From Gamarada debralockiae (lineage: Eukaryota; Ascomycota; Leotiomycetes; Helotiales; Hyphodiscaceae): a DNA stretch of 64,000 nt. The stretch lies in the NCBI GenBank assembly GCA_002803225.1, contig NXFV01000926.1, positions 38,197 through 102,196 of the forward strand. Reading direction: 5' to 3'. Below are positions 31,018 to 42,484 of the stretch, one piece after another (within the stretch, counting starts at the first letter, position 1; every line of letters begins with the position of its first letter). The notes under the pieces were generated by a model. It searched no databases. It saw only the letters and a list, made by a program, of their open reading frames with translations, and was not told the origin of the DNA. Both the position numbers and the translations under genes were made by a program.

Positions 31018-34000
31018 ATGTCTTCTGGGTTGGTCCTCCATTCTTGATCCATAATCGCGCACATGGCTTACGTATGATATGGCAGATCCTTCAAAGACCT
31101 CACAAAGACCCTCTGTGCCTCCCTACCAGCCATCTCACTGCCCCTCCCCGACGACCTCCTACAAGTCCTCCATGCATACCTCGAGAAACATGCTGCGCAA
31201 GATGAATCCGACTCACAGCGTCTGCAGGATGAGCTCCTCAGTCTCTACGAAAGCCACGTCCATGATAAGCCAGCCCGCCTTGCGCCGTTCCTTGCGATCC
31301 TGCGGACATTGAAGCCGGGCATTCGCGGCTCAGGCAGGCTGTTACAATGGTGGGATAAACTGGCTCTACCAGTGCTGAACAATATTGGAGAGGAGAAGGG
31401 CTTGGCTCTGGAAACGAAGAACACACTCTTGGGCTTATTGGTATATGATGAGGACGATGAAATACAGAAGGCAGATGCGGTGCATACGTCTGAGGCCGTA
31501 TCCGAGAATCTGCTGGCTGTGTGGTTGAAGAAATACCAGGCTGGAAATGCGGAATTCGATAGCGAGGCGAGATTTGTGGAAGGGCAGATCCAATTGATCT
31601 TGTTAGCGTTTGGCAGGAAGAGACCGAAGGTCCGTTTGAGATCATAAGGCACGGAAGTCGATGCTAACGTTGCGTTTCCAGGACCTTTTGAATACAATCA
31701 ACAAATTCTTCGTCAAGAAAGAGAGCAGAATATTGGTTCTTCAACTACTCTGCGAGTTCATACGACATCAGCCTCCGCACCTCCATCAACTGCTTCAGAC
31801 CCCCTTATTCGATAATCTTTTGAGATGCCTTCAGATCGATACATCGACGAGAGTTATCTCACTTGCTATGACAGCACTGGTAATGTTTTTACCGCATATA
31901 CCGAGCGATTTAGTCCCCCACCTTCCGGCTCTCTTCAATATCTACAGCCGAATGCTTTTCTGGGACCGGGAGCGCCGAGAAACAACGGAAAATGCGGTAG
32001 CTAAGGAGGATGATGAGAAGGGAGAGAAGTCTCCGCCAAGCCCAGAAGACGAGAACTCGTGGGCGAAACTGTCTTACCTGCTGGAGTCCGATGACGAGAC
32101 GGTGCCAGAGCTCTTGCATTATTTTACATTCCTATATGGGCTCTACCCCATTAATTTCATGAGCTACATCAGGAAACCTCAGAAATACCTACGACATGCG
32201 AATTTCCCCGGTGCCGACGATCTCGATGTTCAGCCTACTGAAATTCGTCAACGATCAGAACCTTTCAGACAAGTCCATCTTTTGCACCCAAATTTCTATG
32301 AGATGACTATTGAATCAGAGTTGACTGACAACAATCGTTGGATGAGGAGTGAAGCTGCGGATGTGGTTGCTGAGTGCATGGCTCTGTACAGTCCTGGAGA
32401 GGAAGGTCATTTGCATGCCACTCGATCGAGGGGATCAAACGGATCGAAGATTGTCGACACGAACGCGGACGTGCCTGAGCAGCCGCTGCTGGAGCAAGAA
32501 GCAGTAACTCCATTCCCATCTCGGCATACGAGCTGGCGAAATACCTCGTCAACAATGGTCGCATCACCAGATGGATGCAGGAACTCTGGACTGCACCGTA
32601 AAGCGTCGCAGACCAGCCAATCGATGCCATCAATTGCGGACTCTCCAAGCATAAGACCAGTCGGCGATAGTCCAACTCTACCTCCGCATATGATCAACTC
32701 GGTCTCCCACCCCCAATTGCAAGATATGCTCAACTCTCAGAGGTCAACTCGCGGAAGCCTTTACCAAGCTCTCACGAATGATAGTGTTGCATCTCTCGCT
32801 CTCAGTCAAAATCACCAAGATAGCTCTACACATGTAGATGCGTACCTGCAATCCCTCACCCGAGAGCCAGCACCCCGCTCCCCTTCTTTACGACCTACAC
32901 ATAACGACCCGAGTCTCAAAGTCGCCTATCTCCACCGCGAAATCCAGTTGCTCCGCAATGATCTCAACTTCGAGCGTTACCTCAAACAGCAACATCTCTC
33001 GCATATCGGTCAGCTTCGTCGAAAGCAAATCCGCGAAGCTCGCGTAGAAGCGGAGACGCAAAACCTCCTCAACTCCAATCGAGGCCTTAAGTCCAAATTA
33101 GAAGAAGCGAAGAGGTTGAATGCACAGATGAAGAAAGAAGGCGAGAAGAGCAAGAGCCACAGCCGGAAATGGGAGACCGATCTCTCCGCCAAACTGCGTG
33201 CCTTGAGAGACGAGCAGAAGAAATGGGTGCTGGAAAAGGAAGAGCTGAATCGCGAACTCGGTAAATTGAGGGACGAAGCTTTCGCTTTACGTCAACTTGT
33301 TGTTGCTTCAGAAGCTAGCGAGTTGGCTTCTCGGCAGAAAGTACAATCTATCGAATCCAACCTCGACGAACTGGAACGGCTGCGTGTTGAGGTGGAGAAG
33401 CTGACTCTTGCACTACGCACGTACGAAGCGGGCGAGACTCAAGCGGTTCAAGCGTGTGAACGCGAAGAAAATGCCTTGAAAGAAGTCGAGGTGTTGACGC
33501 TGAAGCTTCGTGCCAGAGACGAGGAGCTGAATAAGCATAAGGCTGCTTTCGAGGCTGAGCTTCAATCTCTGCGCTCTGCATCTGCAGAAGGGATTAATGG
33601 CAATATCAACAAGACGAATCAAGACTTGACGCAAGACATGCTCGATTCCGCTCTCGCCGTATCCCGGTCCCGGATTGTTGAAATCCAAAAAGCGCACAAC
33701 CACCTCCTGAAACGCTACAACGCCTTACACTCCGCATACCTCGAGCTGAAAGAAGCACACGATCAAGGCGAAGATGAGAACGACGACCCGCTCTTAGGCG
33801 GTGGTGCTGCTCGGCCGTTCCTGAAAGGCAGCCAAACATTCCGAGCGCAAAGCACCACTCCGATGATAGGTGATGGGGTTAGGAGGAGAAATCATACCTT
33901 CTCCGAAACGGAAATCGATCATAACTTGGCGGAGTCAAGCAATTTCCCAGTCCGCCCAGCGAGATTGGATACAAGTTTTACGCCGACGGGACAGGATTCT

Positions 34001-34353
34001 CGAAGTCCCGTTAGTGGGAATGGAGGGTTGTTCCATTCGCCGTTTGGGAGTGGGAATGGAAATGGGGCTGGAAGGGGGAGTATGGATTCGGAGGGTTTGA
34101 GCTTGGATGGCCAGGGCAAGCCGAAGATTAAGCCACAGAGTGATGTTAGGGTATATGGCAGAGGCATGTCTTCTTTCCTTTGCCAAATTTGTGCTTATTG
34201 GAGGCTGATAATTGTGAAATAGGTGGTGTGCAAAACATCGGCAAAAAAGAAAAAGAGAAGAAAGACAGAGGCAAGGAGAAGGAGAAAGAAAAGGACTCGA
34301 CTGATGGAAAGAAGAAGAGTGCGGGCATCAGAGGCATTCGGGGCTTTGTATAA
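31018..34353 (+). CDS. TSC1: Hamartin (TSC1) homologue
   Basis: Four exons, 31018-31028, 31086-31629, 31682-34163 and 34223-34353, encode about 1,055 residues. The N-terminus reads Met-Ser-Ser-Gly-Ser-Phe-Lys-Asp-Leu-Thr-Lys. The next 350 residues form the helical hamartin domain (Asp-Leu-Leu-Asn-Thr-Ile-Asn-Lys-Phe, Val-Leu-Gln-Leu-Leu-Cys-Glu-Phe). The middle is Ser/Pro-rich. About residues 600-860 form a long coiled coil, and the C-terminus is a Lys/Glu-rich tail ending Gly-Ile-Arg-Gly-Phe-Val. Hamartin stabilises tuberin (TSC2), and the complex is the GTPase-activating protein for Rheb upstream of TORC1. Exon 1 has only 11 bases, and the last intron (34164-34222) begins with GC, not GT. 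GT alternatives there give a wrong frame. Confidence 0.85.
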
Positions 34354-34949
34354 TGGGTGTAATGAATCGCGTAATGTGCAGATGCTCGGAGTTCTTTGGG
34401 CAACAAAGCAAAGGTCGAGGTCTGGTGGAGGTTTGGTATCTGGGCAACGGCGTTGAGAGGCTTTGGTGTGGCCTGGAGATATGGGCTGGGAAAAGTTCTT
34501 CACACATGTCACGTCGAAGGGTACGATAATTGTAATGCAAGGAAGTCGGAAGCTCGCAAGTACCGGCGTGAACTCAAGAGCGAGTGCCGACATCTGCACG
34601 GTATATCCTTTCGAACGCCATGCTCATGCACCCAAAGTGGAACGATCGCATGCACAACCGACGACCTGGCTCGCGTATCTCAACGGATTCCTCCTTCCGT
34701 ACCTGGCATAGAACTGGAATGTCTTCCTTTTCATCCAGATTTTCAAATTCAAAGCTCTATCTCCCTGTTATTTTGCTGCTCTATTATTCTGTATATATCT
34801 CTCCTCACAAGCTCACAATGTCTTAACACGGACTCGCAGTAGGTTTTTTAGCTTTCCTAAAGGGAACTAGCCAACCCCCTTCAGACTAGCGAAAGCTCGT
34901 CTCAGTCCTCGCGCTCTCGCTCGGGAGTCGCTCACTTTCCTTACATAAC
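34354..34949. other. 3' region of TSC1 and intergenic DNA
   Basis: Several overlapping short frames exist because the DNA is purine-skewed, but none shows a domain. A run of AGCT-rich short words at 34885-34930 precedes the ankyrin fragment. Confidence 0.4.
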
Positions 34950-35135
34950 TTGAATGCTGCTGCTGGTTGTGGTTGGATGGATCATAAAGGTCGGACGCTC
35001 ATCGCGAAGGCTGACGTCAATGCTCCTGCTACTGCTTGTCATAATGGAAGTTGTGGTCGGACGGCGCTACAAGCGGCAGTGGGATGCGGTCCCCTCGAGG
35101 TCGTAGAGCGGCTCAAAAAGGCAGGAGCATTGTAA
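34950..35135 (+). pseudogene. Ankyrin-repeat fragment
   Basis: The frame contains Ala-Lys-Ala-Asp-Val-Asn-Ala-Pro, Gly-Arg-Thr-Ala-Leu-Gln-Ala-Ala, and Leu-Glu-Val-Val-Glu-Arg-Leu followed by Lys-Ala-Gly-Ala-Leu-stop. That is one and a half ankyrin repeats of the type found at the C-terminus of fungal NLR proteins. No gene body precedes it, so it is a stray C-terminal fragment. Confidence 0.6.
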
Positions 35136-35867
35136 AACACTACCCTACCTACCGCTAGCAACATATCACGAGAGGAAGCTCTAGAAACATCTTGCAATAT
35201 TCGTCGTTTCCAGAAATAAAACATACCATGTGACGCATCGATGAAATTGGGTTTTGCAATTGATGTCAGGATATGAATGGTTCCCATTGCTAGGCGGCAC
35301 CCGTGACATACTATACTCCGGCTTCAACGATGCGAGTGGATGGCATATAGTGGAATCTCGCTAGGTGCTATTCCAGAAACGGAGTGACGAACATCTATTA
35401 CAGCTTTTCACTGATTTTTTGGTTGCCTTGATTTCCTTGTTGCAAAGCCGTGCACGTGTCTACCTTATCTTTGATCCCTGCTGTCATCTGGCGATAGTGA
35501 CAGCACACAGTAGTGATGATAGATTGATGAGCTTGATGGACTGGGACTTCTTCTTTGATAGTATGAGTGAGTTGTTGAATGATGAAGATAGTGATGGGGC
35601 TCTCCCAGTCCCTATATACAACGCAGTAATTACATAAACAATTCCTGACACTAACTTATTCTTTGGTAGTGCTGTCACACCCCGATGTTGCGAAGCCTAA
35701 TTCGACACATGACTTCGAAGTACAGACGATAAGTATTCAAAGTTTCGAGTCATATACGGTAGACAACTCTCCTCGACCATCATAAACTTTTTTTTCCAGT
35801 TTTTAATTCATTTCTTTCCTAAGCATTATCTGTGGACTTTTAAGGAAGCTTAATGATAGATATCCTC
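35136..35867. other. Intergenic, no supported gene
   Basis: A 90-codon plus-strand frame at 35365-35637 has a hydrophobic start but no recognisable features. The rest is non-coding. Confidence 0.4.
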
Positions 35868-36306
35868 TCAAACATGCACATGAACCTTCACATTCTTATC
35901 CGCACACCTCGTCACAAGCAACGCCCCACAATGCCCACAATGCTGCTGCGCATCCTTCACGAGATTTGATATATACGGCACGAAGCACGCCAGCATAAAG
36001 AACATGCAAATAGCCACACAACTACAATCCCAAAATCATCAGCTTAAATTATCTCACTCTCTTCCTCTCTCTTATGTGGATATAACCTACTGCGTAGTTG
36101 CACTGGTGACATATTTCACTGTGGTGAGCTCTCGCTGTCCGCAGACAGGACAATCAGTCACGTCAGGGAAACGCCCCAGCTCGCGGTAGGGTGTTGTGTT
36201 CTTGTACTTGTGTGGGTAGCCTAGTGCTGATGTTGTTGCTTGGGGTGTTGTGTCTGAGGAGTAATGGGGTGGTCGGGGAGGGTTGACGGAGACTACATGT
36301 CCAGAA
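35868..36306 (-). CDS. LITAF-domain (zinc-ribbon membrane) protein, 5' exon unresolved
   Basis: Two exons, 36091-36306 and 35868-36021, with a 69-bp GT-AG intron, encode a proline/tyrosine-rich N-terminal region and then a LITAF domain. The first zinc knuckle is Cys-Pro-Val-Cys. The hydrophobic hairpin reads Cys-Val-Ala-Ile-Cys-Met-Phe-Phe and Ala-Cys-Phe-Val-Pro-Tyr-Ile. The second knuckle is His-Cys-Gly-His-Cys-Gly-Ala. LITAF proteins insert this hairpin as a monotopic anchor into endosomal, lysosomal or plasma membranes and bind zinc. The first listed exon begins after a TTATAG acceptor, and its frame needs a preceding exon ending two bases into a codon. A candidate start at about 36445 with donor GTACTC is one base out of phase. 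The gene is therefore listed from its secure exons only. Confidence 0.65.
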
Positions 36307-36444
36307 CTATAAGGAGGCGTGTGTTAGGCTTGAGGGGTTGTTCTAGTCTGGTTTGTGAGAAAATGGAGAGTACTTGCTGCTTGATTTCTGGAGAGTTGCT
36401 TCCTTCCCAAGCTTCTAGAGAATGTGGTTGCGGCATCATAGGAT

Positions 36445-37641
36445 TGGTTTGATTCTGGATCTTGAGAGTTTGGCACTTGAACTTTTGTTTAATGCGTTGC
36501 TTCTGACACAGAAGCAAGTTATTTCAAGCGGACTTGACTCAGATTAAATGCCTTTCTTTACCCATCCTTTAACCCCCTTAACCCCTTAGCCCACCACTTC
36601 TCCCAAAAAGATTATCTGGTGGCGGAGCCTATTTCTCTCCTAATTATCGCCCGATTCCAGGTTGCCCCAGTTGCCGATTGGATAGAGTAGGGTTGTTGCA
36701 GAAGAGGGAAATCACAGCCACCACCACCGAAGATTTTCGGGTCATCTCTGTTGCGGTAAATTATTCTGAAAAGGGTTGCATTTTGCGATCACGTGCTCCG
36801 AAGTAGAGCTGCAAAAATGAAATGTTGAGATTTTTGTATTGAATCAAGACTCCCAGAAGGCGGTATTCCAGTCGTCAGAAGAGTTCATTGTCGTCGCGAT
36901 TCTTATGTACCCATTCATCCTTTTCGCTTTAGTCGTAAATTGGTCCACACAGCCGGGGACAGCGTAAGCTCCCTAAAGACCGTAACTCTGCCGAATTCTC
37001 TTTTTTGCTGCATCGATCCTCTCGAGACTCGAGGACCCGTAAGCCTATTTTATCCCACCCACTGCAGCAAGCAAATTTTTGCTACGGTCTTTCAGCCTTG
37101 GTTTTTTGTGGGGGGGGGTTCAAAACGCTCCGAAGCTCTCTGACAATGAGGACCAACAATCAGCAAGCATGGCGGACATACATTTGTGCTGCTAGCGTAG
37201 GTGATATTGGGACCAATCTCAGAATGAAGTACGCGACACTCTCCGACAAATAGCCAGCATTTCACCTTTGACACGAAAGCCCTTAGTTGACACACTCTGC
37301 TCTATAGAAGCGGACGAGAAGAACGGCGACTCTCGTCAATTTCTTCTCCCTGATGTCCAAATTTCTCGGTTTGAGCTACGCACAGAGTCTTGCCGTAGAT
37401 ACAGTATGCAAGGCACCTTCATCCCGAATATTCACCTTCCTTAAACAACTGTGCTTCCTACAAAAAATCGCAAGAGGGAGAACTGTCAAAGACGGAAGCG
37501 CACTCTCCTTAAAAAGGCTTATGAATATGGAAAACTAAGCGGTGCTGATCAATTTTCGGGATGTGGGCAGTAGTAATAATAGAATTCAACATCAGTTCAA
37601 ATTCCTCGCTCTTAATCTAGCCATTCCTCAGCCTCGGTTCT
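36445..37641. other. Intergenic, possible LITAF 5' exon at left end
   Basis: The left end holds a candidate Met-Met-Pro-Gln-Pro start for the LITAF gene. Beyond 36520 no gene is recognised, and a G9 homopolymer lies at about 37111-37119. Confidence 0.35.
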
Positions 37642-37982
37642 CTACCCATCGGTCGATGTCACGCCTTTCTCAATGAAAAAGTCAGGGTCTTGATCCTCAT
37701 GGATCTGTACAAGGTCAAAACCATCCGCCCATGCCAGGTCGCAAGCTTTTTGAAACTCCACTTTTAGTATCTCATTAATGGCCGACGCGAGGAATCCCTC
37801 GCTCTGGGGAAATGCTGACTCAACGGAAGCGTACACCATTTACAACGGCCGTCTTCGGGCATCTCAAACCCATTTGGGAAATAATCAAAACAAGCAGAGT
37901 ATATGGGCCATGAGTTACCTGGCACAGGCATGGGGAAGAATCTTGGCTTTAATGAGGGCGCCAACAGCGAGAATGCGAGCAA
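37642..37982 (-). pseudogene. Relic of an unrecognised protein
   Basis: Two overlapping minus-strand frames carry protein-like sequence. The 3' one (37642-37839) reads Val-Glu-Phe-Gln-Lys-Ala-Cys-Asp-Leu-Ala-Trp, Ile-His-Glu-Asp-Gln-Asp-Pro-Asp-Phe-Phe-Ile. The other (37764-37982) reads Asp-Tyr-Phe-Pro-Asn-Gly-Phe-Glu-Met. They probably belong to one frameshifted gene. The HEDQDPDFF-like motif resembles something I have seen in repeat-associated fungal proteins, but I cannot name it. Confidence 0.3.
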
Positions 37983-38190
37983 CTTTGTGTTCGAGAGTGT
38001 AGCATCCCAGTCTTTCGGCGACTACCTCGCGGACACCGGCATGGACACAAGAAATTCCACTCTCCCGTTTACACGCCGCTGGGTCTGGTACTGCAAGCCC
38101 CCTGCATGTCCGATTACTACTCTGCCTGGTCCTGCAAGACGAATTGCACTGCAAGAGAAGGTTAGCCTGTATACCGGATAATGGCATCAA

Positions 38191-38609
38191 AACCTAACAG
38201 AAAACCCATCGTGAACGGGAATACCTGATAGAGGAGGCTATTAACAGCATCCTGAATGATTTGGATGACACCTTGCTGACCAACCCAAGCAGAAGGAACT
38301 TTGGTATGCCGATTTCAGATTACACTGTTTTCAAGTTAGCCAAATCGTCATTTGTTTATAATATAAACACCTACTTATCACGATATCGACGAAATACTAT
38401 GATAGTTCTACGTTGAATTCGATAACTGGGGAGTGTTTTAAACCAGGGACTTAGGTAGGGGTTAAAAACCGAGGGGCTGGGGGTCAGGTTTGTGAAGCCC
38501 CCAAGTGCATCCCCCCTAGACGGGCTTTCTGAACTATCCGGATCATTGAACATCGGTACTCAGCGACTAACTTAGGAAAACGCTTGCCTGTATCGACTCC
38601 GCCGAGAGC
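38191..38609. other. Intergenic
   Basis: No gene is recognised. A C6 run and GGGG-rich words occur near 38460-38520. Confidence 0.35.
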
Positions 38610-38852
38610 CAGCAAGTGCCAAAACCCCTGATAAAAACCATCATCGCAGCCATGGGCGTTCTCATCGCCAAGTTCCGGAATACCCCGGATATGAGCGCAG
38701 TCATGCAAGCCCTCGCAAACGTTCAGAATGATCTTAAAACGACAGCAGAAACAGTAGAATTCACAGTAGAATTTACAGTAGCGAGAGTCCAGAAGAATGC
38801 TATTACGCACCAACAGATTGCCACACTGAGCCAGGAGACCAACCAAACGTGA
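38610..38852 (+). pseudogene. Coiled-coil fragment, possibly retrotransposon ORF1/gag
   Basis: The plus strand reads Met-Gly-Val-Leu-Ile-Ala-Lys-Phe and continues as a helical, Gln/Thr/Val-rich stretch with a short duplication (GAATTCACAGTA followed by GAATTTACAGTA). Fungal non-LTR or LTR retrotransposon first-ORF proteins often look like this upstream of their zinc knuckles, but no knuckle or reverse transcriptase follows. The assignment is tentative. A longer antisense frame over this interval is judged a shadow. Confidence 0.3.
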
Positions 38853-39309
38853 AGGACTCCGCCTCTCATAACCAATGGACATCAGCCAGCAAGGCTCTAA
38901 TAAAGCTTGAGGACAAAATTTCACAGCTGTATTGTGTTCATCGAGTCCTCCGAGTTCTAGGACAATAACATCTCTCAATATGTTGATTCCTTCCCACCTC
39001 TGGAAAGTTGAGGAAGTGACCTCCCAGGACTTGCGGGCGGCCGGGGAGTGGGTATGCGGGGCTATGGAAAGCTTGTTGGTTGTTGCAAGCAGGCGGTCTC
39101 TGATGGTTTCGAACAGTGTTTCCAGTAGTGCACACTGCAGTGTGAAAATGGGCCTGAGAAACTTGATGCAATAAATCTTTAGACAGCTCTCCCATACAAA
39201 TTGTGTAATATATTGCAATATATTGCAATAATTGGCAATATAATAATCAAATTTATTCCAAGTAGTAATAAAGGGGGGCGATTTTCTACACTACTAAAAA
39301 CACTGGTTT

Positions 39310-39480
39310 CGAATATGTTGTAAGTTCTTATTTATACCTCGCAGCGTGCTGCATTGACAAAGCAAGCAGTAGCGAGCTATTAGAAGCCATCAATTCTACG
39401 TTTTAATGGCACTGAAATGCCCAAATATGTTACGTGTATCTTGCCGATCAAGAGACAAAGTAAAAGACGATCACTAGTCG
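39310..39480 (+). pseudogene. HET-domain fragment
   Basis: A short stretch reads Cys-Cys-Ile-Asp-Lys-Ala-Ser-Ser-Ser-Glu-Leu-Leu-Glu-Ala-Ile-Asn-Ser-Thr-Phe, then after a stop Trp-His and Cys-Tyr-Val-Tyr-Leu-Ala-Asp. This is the middle motif block of HET domains. The preceding Trp-Val-Asp is degraded and nothing follows, so it is a remnant of about 50 codons. Confidence 0.7.
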
Positions 39481-40001
39481 CGAGAAGTCGTGCTGCATTA
39501 TATCGGCGACTTGCCAGCCCTTCGACCATAATGCAAGCTCACTTAACACCGGGACTGCTAAATGGCTACTACGTCCGGGCTTAAATTGCCCCATTGGACG
39601 TATTATAACGTAAGAAGCTCTTATGTGAGGCAGGAGGAATTTGCAACGCTTCAGGTATGAGATCACGTGGGAAGCGTCATAAGTTTGAATACCCTTTGAT
39701 AGCGTGACAATGTATACCTGTGAGGAATCCAGTGTGCTATGACAACTGCACGAAAAACGTGACTGCACGTCGACGTGCTTGTGTTTCTGCCGACATGTTT
39801 GATATGCTTTTCTAGCCCATGGTGGGGTTTTTGTGGCTTAAAATCGTGGGGCAGAGCACGGCTGACGTCTATGGCTTGGCTTGTGCAGTTGAGGAGGTTC
39901 AGCCCTGCGAAGACCCGGCAAGAAAAACACCGCATGCCGTCCTTAGTAGCCTCCTGTATCAGATGCCCCTGTAGTTTGGACTGTTAGTAAGCTGCTCCGC
40001 T
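39481..40001. other. Intergenic with one copy of a dispersed repeat
   Basis: No gene is recognised. The part at 39775-39870 is copy A of the dispersed repeat described for 44850-45320. Confidence 0.4.
39775..39870 (+). repeat. Dispersed repeat, copy A
   Basis: The core TTTTGTGGCTTAAAATCGTG, preceded by GGTGGGG and followed by GGGCAGAGCACGG, recurs inverted at 44850-44950 and, shortened, direct at 45240-45320. Matches extend upstream to CCGACATGTTTG in copies A and B. Confidence 0.6.
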
Positions 40002-40006
40002 GCGGA

Positions 40007-40386
40007 TGTTCTGGAGACCGCCCGGAAGTGGTCAAACTCAGTTTCGGATTCGGGTGTTGAATTTCTAGGTGCCTAAGGCCCTGGAGAAGGCCCCCCCTGT
40101 AGTCTCAACTGTACTCTGAGCTGGTCTCAGCTGTACAGGAAGTTACGGCCTGTATTTCAGCATGGCAAGGCCTGTAAATTGAGCTCTTCCGGGGACCCCG
40201 AGCCTGAATTACAGCATGTGGCCTAGGAATCAAGACCAGGAGCACTATAAATATAGGCTACGTAGCACTGTAAAATAGCAACCGATGAAAATCAAAGCAA
40301 ATCACTATATGCTTTATGTTGCCTCAGGCCTGTTATTCCAACCAAAGGGTCGCAAGAGCGAGACAATTACAGAATCCTGTATTATC
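40007..40386 (+). repeat. Possible solo LTR
   Basis: A 380-bp block begins TGTTCTGGAG, contains a TATA-like ACTATAAATATAGG at about 40244, and is flanked by GCGGA on both sides (40002-40006 and 40387-40391), as a 5-bp target duplication would be. The right end does not finish in CA, and the flanking identity really extends to GCGGATGTT, so a 9-bp duplication by another element class is also possible. No coding sequence lies inside. Confidence 0.35.
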
Positions 40387-40391
40387 GCGGA

Positions 40392-41186
40392 TGTTAAAGG
40401 TACTGTCCCCTGCAAAGCAAAGTAATAAGAAAGTGCATAAAATCTGAATTGGTTTAAGAGCCCCTAGGCAAGCCTTATTTCTTTCACATTTCAAACTCTG
40501 TTCGATGCGGCCGTTTCTCCCAATCATTTCAAAACTTCCTAAGTTCTAAACTAAGTTTCTAACAATGTGCCGAACATCACGACTTGACGGGCTCAATAAT
40601 GGCAAGATCAAATTTGATTCCTATTATCGACATCACATCGAGGTACTTTAATCCCTCAGTTTGGTCATGGTTTGGCCTGCCCTGCACGGGCTAACTCTCA
40701 TCCGATACGAGGTAAGAAATGCGCTCAACCACAATTATACAATACATCACACGATGCAGAACCATGAAACGAGGCTGAAAGTAGCGCATATGGTTGGACA
40801 ATTCAATGTTGTATTTTCCGTCAGCGAATAGGGAAAAACATGAGGCCATCCTACACTGCCTAATCCAGGTTTTCGCAGCGACACTTCGCAAGGCTATCAA
40901 TGGCTCGGCCTACTTCGATCCATGCTGAAGGATTCTAGCGAGGGTGCCGCGCGGTGTCGAACGCCCTACCATGCACTCCACTTCCCTCCACCACCTTGAC
41001 AAACCATATCGCTGACGCGTATCAATCATGAGTGGGTATACTCTCTGATCATCGCGTCGAAGGGATTAAGCTTTAAAGTTGTCGGTAACCGCTCTTAGTC
41101 TCTTTGGCGGAGCTCTTCAATGTCAATCAAGCATTAGAGAAAGGAAAATATCCACGCAGTCCTCTCCCAGAAGGTTTCCGGTCAAT
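40392..41186. other. Intergenic, promoter side of the four-TM gene
   Basis: No gene is recognised. Short minus-strand frames at 40333-40527 and 40691-40900 have no features. Confidence 0.4.
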
Positions 41187-42484
41187 ATGGCCATCACACT
41201 TGCTATGCCCATGCTTTGGAGTCGTATATTTCAAGTCGCAAGCTGTATAATTATTCTAGGTACAAATGGCTTCCTCATCCATCTCAGTGAGTTTCCATTT
41301 CCCCCTTCCCGGTCTGGGCAAAGCATACAGTGAGCCAATTCTGGCTTCCCCGCATTGGTTTACACGGGATGGTGTGCTCTTAACTCAATTTGAGCCTTGT
41401 CTGACTTGTCAGTTTCATTGAGAAGGTTAGGCCTGAATGTGAATATGATTGTACTTCAGATAATGGTAAATGTTCCCATCGCCTCAGCGAGTTGACCTGA
41501 CTTATCAATTTCTCAAGGCCACTCTCGTTCTCTTCTACACATTAATATCTATATTAGCATTACACATATGTCGCAAATCGGTTAGGACTTACTGGATCAT
41601 CGCTTTCATAGTATGGGATCTCATTTTCACTGGTGTCTGTATCGGCATGATTTCAGTTTATTCCTTTGCTGGCGTACCATCAGATTGTGGTGGTCTGACC
41701 AGGCAAAACTGTAAGTTATCAACCCTTCCTCCTTTCAATATCACCTAGAGTCTATCTAACGTATTCAAGGGGCTCCTGGTGATGCTCCGAATAATCCACA
41801 TCCAGGATTTTCGACAGTCAGGTTTAGCCATGGGCTTTTCGGTGCCTATGGAGAGCTGGATATCTATTGCGGTCTTCCCAAGACTGACTACGCCTTTGTC
41901 GTTATCTTGATGTACGTTTTTTCTAGACCCCCCAATGAAAGTTTCTTCACCTAACCTAGATTAGCTTCACCTACACCCTCAACGTCATCCTCTCCGTACT
42001 CCGCGTCTTAAGCTTCCAATATATGCACAAAGCCGAAGTCACAAAACTCTGCGAAGAAGCCGAACTGAAAGGCAAAGGGTCGTACTCAGACCTAGCCTCT
42101 CTAATCACCCGTGTCAGCTCATATCACACACCTCCTTCCAATCTACCCACCCACGCGAGCCCACCATCCTCACCCGCGCCTTCCTTTCACTCCTCGCCTG
42201 TATCACATGGCCCTTATACTCAAATTCATGCCTCGCCCATATCAACCCATCCTCCAGCTCAGGTATCGAACCTCTATCTTCCAGACGACACGGACGAAAT
42301 GAATATGGCGGATGGATTGGTTGCGGATGGATTGGTTTCGAATGGATCGAGAGGAGAAAGTCAGAACAGTAGGACTAATCTACCGCCGTATATACCGGAT
42401 CTGGAGGCGAATCGACCGAGTGCGGGGAATAACAGCCCTCTGGGAAGTTATGGGAAAGATCAGGACTTTCCGGGACTGCGATGA
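41187..42484 (+). CDS. MARVEL-like four-TM membrane protein
   Basis: Five exons, 41187-41286, 41413-41465, 41518-41710, 41770-41911 and 41965-42484, join in frame to 335 residues. Four hydrophobic helices fall at about residues 13-33, 51-70, 75-103 and 150-175, with a cysteine-bearing loop (Asp-Cys-Gly-Gly and Tyr-Cys-Gly) between helices 3 and 4. This is the MARVEL-like layout of many fungal membrane proteins. The cytosolic C-terminal half is Ser/Pro-rich and ends in an acidic, low-complexity stretch with a duplicated Met-Ala-Asp-Gly-Leu / Val-Ala-Asp-Gly-Leu motif. Such proteins sit in the plasma or vesicle membrane. Molecular function is unknown. Confidence 0.7.

Noticed and set aside
31238..31697. 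Long minus-strand frames of 135 and 150 codons over the TSC1 gene
   Set aside because: They are antisense shadows of the hamartin domain.
38484..39218. A 244-codon minus-strand frame
   Set aside because: It has no domain and an unusual composition rich in Cys and Tyr, and overlaps a more protein-like plus-strand fragment. A chance frame is more likely.
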